From Cerrena zonata (taxonomy: Eukaryota > Basidiomycota > Agaricomycetes > Polyporales > Cerrenaceae): a DNA stretch of 17,175 nucleotides. Each line of letters begins with the position of its first letter. Positions within the stretch are counted from its first letter, which is position 1. The notes under the pieces are model-generated. The model did not search any database, was not told the DNA's origin, and was given only the letters and a program-made list of their open reading frames with translations. A program made the position numbers and the translations under genes. Shown one piece after another: positions 1 through 8,942 of the stretch. The stretch is taken from the NCBI GenBank assembly GCA_038087015.1, contig JASBNA010000161.1:1-17175 (forward strand), read 5' to 3'.

Positions 1-2304
1 CAACTTCTTGGCAGCATTGTTCGAATTCAGGACAAACCGATACTTCATCCCATTTCTCGACGACAAAATCCTGTTGGGGTTGATTAGTTCGAGTGTCTCT
101 TCGGCGACTCTACTTTCTCACCTCAACAAGACTGTGTAGCTCATCCCAAGATGCGGTAGCCAAAAGAAGAGCGAAACTCGTTTGAGGGGTGATGGTAGAC
201 ATCATATGCTCGAGTGCAAGAGCCGTTAATCCAGGCATTTGATACCTGTGCGCGACTTGATACATGGCAAGAGCAGAAGCTGGTGGAGGAGCCGGTGTTG
301 GGTGAGGATGAGGGTCAGCAATAGAAGCTGCAGTAGGCCTTGAACGCTGTCTCTGTTGACGAGGAGAAACAGGAAAATGAGCAGCTCCAGTCGGATAGTT
401 GGCGTTGCTTGTGCTAATCGGGACCGGTACAGGCTTGCCAGAAGAACGTGAAGTCGAAGGTGAAGATGGAGTAGTCATAGGAACAGTGAGAGCAGAAGGG
501 TTTCCAGCGTTTGAAGGGGCACTCGTTGAACGGCGCGTTGGTGATGGAGGAGGTCGAGATGTCTTTGAGGTTGAAGGTGTAGGTCTGTTGCCACTGGCAC
601 CCGTTGATTTCAAATTGTCCTGGCTTGGACCGGCGGAAAGTTTGCCTTTGTCGCGTCTGCGACTTGAGTCGACGGCACTTTCCCCGCTTGCTGCACTTCG
701 TGTATCGTTGTTGCCAGGTTCCGAATAGTAATCGCTGAAGCCCGATTTACTAAAGGCTTTCCATCCCCATTCATCTACAGAGCTGCCAATCGACTTGACA
801 CTCCAGCCAGCGCCAGCGCCTTCAACCGCTACTTTAGGATCGTCATCTTCTCTGAACAATAGCCAATTCGCATAGACCCATTTAAGTAGCCAGTAAATCG
901 TCACAAAGTCGGCCTCTTCCACAGTGATAGTGTATATTTTCCGCTCACCAGGAATCTTTCCGTCGGAAAGATTCTCGGCAAAAGATGAGTTAAGCATGGT
1001 GGCAAAATATTCTGAACGACGTTTCAGAATGTCAGAGTGAGCATAAATTATTCGCTTTCTAGCGATCGATTGAAGATGTGTCTGTCCTGCAGATGAAGAT
1101 GAGCGTCGACTTTGACCTATTTCAGTGCTAGGGGACTCGGGGGTTTCGTCAAGTTCACAGGCATCCTTACGCTCGAGGCAAATGAACTGTACGTCACCGG
1201 TACCTGCCAATGTGAGCACATAAATACAAGTGGGATAGTAGGCAATTATAGATGGCTTACTAGAGTTGTCTAGGGAAGCTTCCAAGCCATCAAGAAGGTC
1301 TCGAGGAACATACGAAACTGAAGGCTGTTGTGGGAAGAATGGCCCTACTGGGGAATGTATCTGTATGCATATGACGAAAGAATCGGTCCCTCTAATGCGA
1401 GGATTTTCTAGTAACACGGACAGTGGGGGTAATGGGCATTCTAGAATTTATTCAATAAAGGTAATTAGCGAGTGCAACAAGGTCAAAACTTACCCCATAC
1501 TTCGCTATCCTCTCGAAAGACCCAATCATTCTGCCAGAACTCCCATGCCCAATTCGGACGGGCACCTCGCTCACCGACACGATCATCTTGACATTTGATG
1601 CCTGCAAACATAGAAGTGTAGATTTCGTAGTCTGTGTGTGCGTATTCGAGCATGACGGAGGTCACCAATAGTGACAGACTTGGGGGTTGGGTACGGATAA
1701 TTGGTGTAGTCGACCCAGACGTATCGGAGACGGGCAATTTCACTGAGAAACATTAAGGTTAAGCAACACTCTAAGTTTAGGCGAATTGAGGTACCAATTT
1801 CTAACTTGAACTTCCCGTCTCCGAGTGTGGGCGACTCTTTCAGAACCTCGAATTCACTAGTATTACCTTCGGCACTTTCAGCACCGCTAGGAGTGGTAGA
1901 TCCATCCTCGACGAAGTGTTTGAGCTTCTGGACATCTTTCACGATCCATTCAAATGCCTACCAAGCGTTAGATAGATTAGAAAAGGTATGAAGTGGGTGC
2001 GTACCGTAAAGGACCAATGCCTCATATTCTCTTCGCTATGCTGCAAAGATGTAGCATGCATAAGACCTGAATGACGTTTCATAGATGTACCGCTCGCAGA
2101 GGCGTACAAACTTGGACTCGAGGCGGATGCTCTAGAATCCCAACTTGGCGTGCCTCCAATTGAGTGTGTGGACGCGACTGAGGAGGAAGAGCGATGAGTG
2201 TACGTGGAATATGGCCAGTGAGGTCTCGACAGTGGAGATGGACGACTTGGAGAAGCGGAAATGGGAAGAATACGAGGAGAGGATTGTCGAGAAATGTCAG
2301 CCAT
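1..2304 (-). CDS. MATH-BTB domain protein, probable CUL3 substrate adaptor (3' end outside window)
   Basis: Spliced model: exons 2304-2005, 1957-1795, 1742-1494, 1440-122 and 70-1 (continues off the left edge), giving 700 residues so far. The introns are 47-53 nt with GT/AG ends and phases that join cleanly. The first ATG in the frame is at 2304. Residues 1-90 are Ser/Pro-rich and look disordered. Residues about 93-275 resemble a MATH/TRAF-like domain (HWSFTAFEWIVKDVQKL at its start, then a conserved tryptophan-rich stretch). A BTB/POZ domain follows, with the typical IIYAHSDILKRRSEYFATML segment near 368-386, an ITVEEADFVTIYWLLKWVYA segment near 409-428, and a second half, YQVAHRYQMPGLTALALEHM, near 631-650. 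About 175 low-complexity Ser/Thr/Pro residues separate the halves. MATH-BTB proteins usually recruit substrates to CUL3 ubiquitin ligases; that role is inferred here. The family call is fairly sure; partner and substrate are unknown. Confidence 0.8.
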
Positions 2305-2701
2305 ACGAATTCTGTGCCAATGTGACTTCGAATGCCGAGTTCGTGAGATCAAAATGCAAATGCTACTTAGCGGTTCAAGTCACAAGTGTTTAGGCTCAAC
2401 GGAAGATTGTGCAATAAAGCCCAGAGAAGCTGTCGAGTTCAATTCCAAGTTTAAGTCTGTTTAAGTTGATGGAATATTGCCGTAATAAAGCTACGGTCAA
2501 GAGACGGGACAAGTCCTAAGGCAACCTATTACGCCAACGGCGCTTGGTTGTATTAGGTTTTCCAAGCTGAATGCACAGACACCCTACTAACGGTTCCGAC
2601 TTGAATACGAATAACATAGAAGCTAATATACAGTACAACATCTGCGAGGAGTATGCGATACAACAAGATGCAATTTAGTCCAATGAAATCAACGCTAAAG
2701 T
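2305..2701. other. Intergenic: 3' flank of the spermidine-synthase-like gene and 5' flank of the MATH-BTB gene
   Basis: This 397-base gap separates two minus-strand genes and must hold the terminator of the upstream gene and the promoter of the MATH-BTB gene. I see no convincing TATA box close to the ATG. Short frames on both strands here lack family features. The only distinct motif is a pair of GTTTAAGT direct repeats at 2449-2456 and 2459-2466. Confidence 0.5.
2449..2466. repeat. Direct repeat of GTTTAAGT, 10-bp period
   Basis: The octamer GTTTAAGT occurs at 2449-2456 and again at 2459-2466, one helical turn apart and about 150 bp upstream of the MATH-BTB start codon. The spacing would suit a protein binding the same DNA face twice. 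No named factor is assigned. Confidence 0.45.
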
Positions 2702-4962
2702 CTAGTACGTCTCCCAGAAAACATCTTTCAACACCTGTCTCATCAACGCCCAATGATGCAAAGCATCTTGTTCTTGCCAGCCAGATAACGGATTATGCGT
2801 ATCAGTAAGAGTATACTTTTCTACGTCTTTCTCCTCGACGTCTTGAAGGAAACGATCTAAAGGGACTTCCCGGTTTGACAGAGTCAAGAAGACTTGTTCA
2901 CGTAGGTAGGACGAAAGGAAATCCGCTTCTACTGCATCGCGGAACACGAGTGGCGAGGAAGAGGGTGTACAGAAGAAGACCTAGATGCAAAAATTCAGCT
3001 AAAGATTCATAAATGGAATCATAAATTTGATGCTAACCCAGTTCATGAAATCGTTGGATAATTTTTCTTCGGTGACCTCCTCCATAGAGTCATGGAATGC
3101 TCGACATTGGCCAAACGCTCTCTTCAAGGTGGTAACTACAGCACGAGATGAGTCGGATGACAGACGGCCAGCAAAATTCTGAGTCAGGGAAATAAGCAGT
3201 GTTTCGAATGGAGGAAATTAGATGATTGGCCTACCACTGCGACAGCACCGGACGGACTCATAATCGCCTTGAGATCCTCCCAGAAAGAAAGGGTGAATAT
3301 ATGCGAAGGTACACCTCCACCTGAGAAGCAATCATGGATCGCGTAGTCGAATAATGGAACATTGTCAGTTTTGGTTGCAGCATCACTGGCGGCCTCAGGA
3401 CTGTGCAGCAATTGTCGTCTATTATGTACCCATCCACGAGCATCTTCAAGGAATAAGTGTCCCTCTTCTGGTTTAGGAAGTGCGAAGTATTTCTCTGCAG
3501 CCTCATATACTACCGGGTCAATTTCGACAATGGTGGTGGAAACGTCATGTCGCATGAAAGCAGAGGCCGAAATTCCTGCTCCTAGGCCACTATGAAATCA
3601 TAATATTAGCCGTGAAACGCACTAGATTGAGAAAAATCACAAACATGACAAGAGCATTCTTTTTCTGGTCGGCGTCAGGCATTGGTACAAACCTGACGGC
3701 CTCCTGCATGTTGAAGGTACCATATATCGAATCGCCGATGGCGCTACCGTTACTATCCAATTGCAGAGGACTGGTACCATCCCTGCTATACACTCTGTCG
3801 CCAATCCAGACGCCACCAAGGAGCGAGTGTCCGGCACGAAGATACCTCATAGAATGCGGTTCAGTGACATTGCCTGCTTGAACTTGTGCAGGTGTGGGGG
3901 GAAGGACTTCGCCCACAAGGACAACACCAGAGTATGCGGAGCGAACAGACGAAAGAACTCGAAGGGGAGCAGTGGGATGAACATACGGCTCAAATAGAGG
4001 TTTCGGGAGGATGGGCGGTCTCACGAAGGTCGCGAGAAGAGGGATAACAGGCAGGATTGTGACACGCCAGCCGTGTTTCTTTGCGAACTCCGCTTGCGTT
4101 TCTTTGGGTTTCGGAGTTTCCTTTGGTTCCGGAGGAGATGAGGGTGGCGAAGCTTTCTTCTTCTTCGCTTCAACAACTTCTGTTTTAGCAAGCTGCCTAC
4201 GCTCCCTTCTGTTCTGAGGGCTAGGAGTCTCTTTCTCAGGTTCTGCCGGGGCGGAGGGAGTAGAAGACGCTTCCTGTGTGAGGAAAGGTGAAACGAGCCA
4301 GAGTGTTATTGCGAAGCCACCGATCCAAGTCAACTAATACGCATACACCGAGTATTAGAATTCATATCCACAATTTCAGAACCGTACTCACGACAAGAGT
4401 CTGATCCGCGTCGCGAATGAAAGGAATGGCAGCCCAGAGATCACGAAGACCTGTCAGTGCCATTCCGGAGACAGGCAGACTCATAACCTGAGCACTAGAA
4501 GCTGCGGCCCCATTTCCGTTGTCCTGTACATTATATGAGTATGCATCTAAGATATTCGAAGGTATTGATGCTCACATGGAATAGTTTCGACACACCAATT
4601 CCGAGATATAACACGGGAGCCAGGACAGATAGATGTGTTAAGACTGGTCCCCAAATGACATCATGGTTTCTCCCGGTATACGCAGCTACCCAGTATGCAG
4701 AGGTGGGTAAAATTGTTATGAGAATGCCAGCGACAAGGATTGAAGCTTTCGGTAATGCGGGTACGAGACTTGAAAGAATGACTGCCGACCAAATAACCTT
4801 GTTCAAATGGTACTGAACAGGTGCTGTGGCATAAAGGGGTTCAAGAACATGTTGATATTCATAAGTTACAAGTGAAAGCGTTAGCAGAGTGATTACAGAA
4901 GCTGCATTTGCAACTGCTAACACAAGGGGCGACTTTTCTGGGGGTTTTGTGGGATTCGACAT
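2702..4962 (-). CDS. Polytopic membrane protein with C-terminal spermidine-synthase/methyltransferase-like domain
   Basis: Six exons: 4962-4576, 4523-4392, 4333-3645, 3589-3235, 3178-3038 and 2980-2702, totalling 1983 nt or 660 residues; introns are 52-58 nt. The ATG at 4962 is followed by hydrophobic segments near residues 13-33, 56-70, 73-95, 103-125 and 170-192, so the N-terminal third is membrane-embedded. Residues about 194-260 form a charged Pro/Lys/Glu linker. The C-terminal domain has a Rossmann nucleotide-binding motif ALVIGLGAGISASAF (glycine loop about 404-408), the acidic ribose-binding motif VEIDPVVYEAA (D427), LEDARGW (D452) and a DYAIHDCFSGG segment (D489). These are hallmarks of the spermidine synthase / SAM-dependent methyltransferase fold. 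Substrate is not predictable: it may be an aminopropyltransferase, a methyltransferase or a divergent sensor. The splice at 3644 uses GTTTGT and restores the motif isoleucine, which supports the model. Confidence 0.85.
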
Positions 4963-5279
4963 GGCAGTTTCGGTCAGAACAGAGTTGGACGTGGCATGAA
5001 TTGAATTGAGTTAGGTTGCGGAGAAACAGAGGAAGCAATTATAACCTGTATGGAGGAACAGGAACAACCGATGGGGTTAACCGAGGTTCCCCCGCAACGC
5101 GTCAATCACGCGTTGACCGCGTCATATCGGTGAGTACAAAGCCTCACAGGATCCCTGTCGGGCGGAACACACGTCCACAGAAATAATTCATACATAATTC
5201 CTCAAGAATATGATACCACACATCGCTATTTTACAATGAATATCATGAATATCGAACAAATATCCCTCAAGCATGAAGT
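4963..5279. promoter_or_regulatory. Promoter region of the spermidine-synthase-like gene / 3' flank of the M28 peptidase gene
   Basis: This 317-base gap lies between two co-oriented minus-strand genes. It contains a symmetric pair of ACGCGT hexamers (5095-5115, listed separately) about 135 bp upstream of the start codon at 4962. The side nearest 5280 is AT-rich, as expected for the 3' untranslated region of the peptidase gene. No coding frame of note is seen. Confidence 0.55.
5095..5115. promoter_or_regulatory. Palindromic double MCB-like element (two ACGCGT cores)
   Basis: CAACGCGT at 5095-5102 and ACGCGTTG at 5108-5115 are perfect reverse complements separated by five bases. Each arm contains ACGCGT, the MluI cell-cycle box bound by the fungal MBF (Mbp1/Swi6-type) complex. 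A related CCGCGTC lies just beyond, at 5117-5123. The position, about 135-155 bp upstream of the ATG at 4962, suits a regulatory site. Function is inferred from the motif only. Confidence 0.5.
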
Positions 5280-8200
5280 TCAAGGCTTAATTGCCTTAGC
5301 TAGGTTGTCAATCAATCCTTTCAACCTGTCTGCCTCGTACTTCGCCAAAGTAGAATTGTTATCGATGGTGAAAGCCTCTGTCAGACCCGGGAACGTCGTA
5401 GCTCCATAACCTAGATCGCCAATTTAGGATCAGATTCAGACATCAAGCATATAGAAAGACAGAATAACTGACCAAGCCATTTGCCAGGGGCGACACCCAA
5501 ATGGCGGTACCATTCACGATCCTTGATACCTTCTTCATGAATGAAGCCACGTTCAAAGGCAACCAACTTCTGGTTCACTTCGCGGATACGTTTGATAACC
5601 TTCTCAAGTCTCTTCTTTGGGAATCGAGGTTTGTTATGAGCAAGTCCACGCTTAGCATTATGTTGCTCTTGAGCCCAAGCAGGGTATCTACCAATGCGGG
5701 GTTTGAAGGCACGACCATCCTCGGATCTCACAACAGGGGTGTTCATGTGTTGGAGTTCGGCTTTATGGGGGCATTCGCATTTCTTGCCGAAGATTCCCTT
5801 GATCTTGCAGACTGCCCGTCGGACGTTTCGCCTGAAGATCCTCTTGCGGATGATATGCCTGATGATACGTTTCAGTTCCTTCTCGGCTTTGAATTTCTCC
5901 TTGTCGAGATTAGCACTGGCAGATTGAAGTTTCTTGATCGACTTCTTGAGTCCATGGAAGTCTACATCAAGAGACGAGCTTGCGGCAATGGATTCAACCC
6001 TATTCAAACATTAATCAGTATTCATCAAGTAGACATTTGAGAGACGAACTTTTCCAGGTAAGCTTCCAACTCTTGTGAGTAATGTGTCGTATTAAGAGGG
6101 AGGACGATGGAATCGGCGACACCCAAGGTGACCAAACCCAGATGTTTGGCGACAGCAACCTACGAAAATATGTCAGAGCATGTTTATATACGCATATAAA
6201 GTTGACTCACATGACGGAAGAAACCTGGGTCACCATACAATTCCATCCACCTTTCGCTATCATAAACACTGTGGTAGTGGTAGACAGGATCTTGCAAGGT
6301 AGATGAGAAACCTTCGCCGCCACTAGCAACCTATCATAATTTGAGGGTTAGGCTACTGTTAGTGAATAAACTGTAGGAGGAAGTGCACGTACACCGAGTC
6401 GCTGTAAGAATACAGTGAAGTCACTGCCAGAACCAAGAGGGCGCACACCAATGCTATCGTCAAGCTGAGCCTCGGCCTCGTACATTTGGACAACCTCTGG
6501 ATCAACTGTCTGGCCGGTCAGGACACCACTATCTTTAGTGGCATCCCATAGAGTGAGGCCAGGTTTAGTGGGGTGAGGAATGCGTTGAGCAGTATTATGG
6601 TATAAGTGAGCAAGAGATGGCGATGCGCTAGCACTGAATCTAGAGCCAGAAGCAGACCCATCGAGGTTAAGATAGGCGACGACATGCTCGTCAATCCATT
6701 CAGCGAAGTCTTCACCCCATTCAGTGCTCCCGATCAGACCATACTATAACGGAGGAGGACTTGAGTACATATCTTACCGTGAAACAAGATACACACGTAC
6801 CTCTTCACCATCCCAACTAGCGATGACAATAGTCCTGAGGGGTTTCCAGCCTTTTTTAACCAAAGCACCGAAACCACGGATGGTCTCGTGAATGGATGCA
6901 GTGCCAGAAGTAGGGTCTGCTGCACCCAATACCCATGCTAAATATGAGTCAGTTAGACATTGCATCACATTTCTTCTTGAAGTCGCATACCATCTCGGTG
7001 ATTTCCAATGACTACAACTTCATCCTTGATGTGACCGGGGATGACACCAATCGTATTCCACAGAGGGGTAACCTTGTCATCAACTTCAAGCACGTCTGTT
7101 AGCACCTGCGCCCAAAACTCCGACTAAATAGGAGCTATGTACCATGATTGACGAGCGAAATGGTTCGATTCCTTCCGCTTTCGATCTCATCAAGTAAAAC
7201 CTTAACGTTGTTCCAAGAGAGAGGCAAACTAGGGATGGCGGGGATATTCACGCCATCAGTACGAGTACTGTTCTCGTAGGAAGGATACCCAGGAGTAGTG
7301 GGGTCGCCGGGGTACAGGGACAAGTACTGCACAGATCCTCGTTGAACTGAGGTCGGGTTACGAGCAGGGCCGTTGGGGTAGCTGATGGCAAAGCATTAAA
7401 TAATAACCCAAATCTGAATACACTTGAAGACATACGGAATATAGCCATTCTCCACAGTTACTGTACCGTCATCGTGAGTGTCGGAGTAAATGAGCACACC
7501 AGCAGCACCGAGTTCTTCTGCGCCTTTGACCTACATTCCAGAGAATGAGTATCATTCAGTCAAGCACAAAGTAAATAAGCGAACCTTCAGTCCACGGAAG
7601 ATACCACCATAACGAACAAGGACAATAGTGCCATTTAAATCAACACCTACAATACGATCGATCGGGTTTCAGGGTTTCATATCCATGATGTCATGCAATG
7701 AAATACATACCGCTATCGATGAGTTCCTTGTAGTCCTGTTGTCTTCCGTATTTTGCGTACACCAACTTGCCCTTGACCTCACCTCCTTTGCTAAGCCCGT
7801 GCCAAGCCAATACGGACTCAGCAAACTGTCCTGCATCAGGGTCAGTCTCATCTGCAACCTCCTCAAGGTCAGCCTTCCAAGCCACGCTTCCATCGTCTTC
7901 GAGGATTTCAAGGCTGTGGTCCACAGGCGTGTTGAGGACTGGGTAGTAAGTATCAATCCAAGCAGTAGGTTTGTCCAATTTGGAAATGGATAAGGTTGCT
8001 TCCCGGGAGGCGGTAGTCCCAGCTGAGAAGATGGGTTCGTCTTCGGGTGGTTCGATACCGAGTTCAGATTGCAAGAGGGAAAGGAAGTCTTTGGCGGTGA
8101 CAAGATCCTGAGGTGAGCCGGCAAGATGGGGTTTGCCTGCGTACTTGCGAGACGCAGCAATAGAGCTAGCTTCGTTCGGTACAGTCCTGTGAATGGATAT

Positions 8201-8562
8201 GTCAAGCATGACCGAGAAGTGAATGCACGAGATACTCACAGGAATAACTTCTCCGCCAGCTTTCCATTCAGGATTCTGTGCCCCTCGAGAGGGTGCCCAC
8301 GATGATGCTCGAAGAGCGAGAACGGGTTGGCCGCAAGTCTCTCGACCCCAGCTTCAACTTGAGGTCTAATCACACAGACCCAACGATGCGCTGTTAACAA
8401 CACCAGCGATAGTACGACGGCATGTACGAAGAACTTTCGGAATCGAGACTTCTTCGGTCGTGTTGCTGTGGTAGCAGCGACTGGAGGTGGGATTTCGTCG
8501 AACTCATCCGCAGAGCGTTTCTCGTTCGCTGAGAGCAATGGCTCTCTGGTATCTGTACCCAT
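5280..8562 (-). CDS. M28 zinc peptidase, glutamate carboxypeptidase II / VPS70-like, type II membrane protein
   Basis: Twelve exons: 8562-8240, 8186-7711, 7646-7585, 7530-7436, 7381-7143, 7095-6991, 6937-6801, 6743-6393, 6330-6211, 6159-6050, 5999-5473 and 5410-5280, totalling 2676 nt or 891 residues. The first ATG in frame is at 8562. A cytosolic tail (1-43) precedes one membrane anchor (about 44-64). The ectodomain has a protease-associated region ([20 protein letters not shown]) and the M28 core. Two-zinc ligands and catalytic residues are all present: H431 (GNHRDAW), D441 (GAADPTSG), E478/E479 (WDGEE), D507 (YLNLDGS) and H616 (YHYHSVYD). Spacings D441-E479 and E479-D507 (38 and 28) match those I recall for human PSMA. 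A C-terminal helical domain ends with [13 protein letters not shown]. Expected role: aminopeptidase or carboxypeptidase in vacuole/endomembranes. Odd feature: a basic, Cys-containing insert at about 704-805. Substrate is unknown. Confidence 0.93.
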
Positions 8563-8942
8563 AATGGTATACCGAGACCGTACAGTAGTAGGGGTACTCA
8601 AGTTAGACAAGTAGGTGAGAGAAGTTCATAGAAGCTGTCAATATTTATAGCAGCACCACTGTTGGTGTTGAATGTCGCAATGTGGTGTGTTCGCGTGCGA
8701 AACGGCACCCCCAGATACAAACTGGAGATGGAGATAGCAATTATGGCCGCTGCGCTGCCGAAAGGTGCACGCATGCTGGAAACGCATTGCCTCAACAACA
8801 GAGTCTATTTCGTGCTATTATACAACGGCTTTACAACTGCTAACAGTTCGTTCCATCATCCCCATCTCAAGAATACAATCCTATTTTCCAATTCATCCAT
8901 TTTTCCCTGGAATACCGCAGTCGATAACTTGGGCTTGACATA
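8563..8942. promoter_or_regulatory. Promoter of the M28 peptidase gene and 3' flank of the branching enzyme gene
   Basis: This 380-base gap has no supportable gene. The peptidase side carries a TATA box at 8642-8649 (minus strand). A short upstream frame of eight codons (ATG at 8629, stop ending at 8603, minus strand) lies between that box and the main ATG. It may fall upstream of the true transcription start, so its relevance is uncertain. The part nearest 8942 should be the 3' untranslated region of the branching enzyme. Confidence 0.5.
8642..8649 (-). promoter_or_regulatory. TATA box for the M28 peptidase gene
   Basis: The minus strand reads TATAAATA, a consensus TATA element, 80-87 bp upstream of the peptidase start codon at 8562. 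The distance is reasonable for a short 5' leader. This is the clearest core-promoter motif in the window. Confidence 0.55.

Noticed and set aside
399..728. 109-codon plus-strand Glu/Gly/Val-rich frame
   Set aside because: It is the antisense of the Ser/Pro-rich insert of the MATH-BTB gene; low-complexity coding sequence often leaves the opposite strand open.
2412..2417. AATAAA as a polyadenylation signal
   Set aside because: It is on the plus strand, whereas both flanking genes are transcribed from the minus strand.
5501..6040. 179-codon plus-strand frame
   Set aside because: It is antisense to exons 10-11 of the M28 peptidase, whose sequence and splice sites are well supported.
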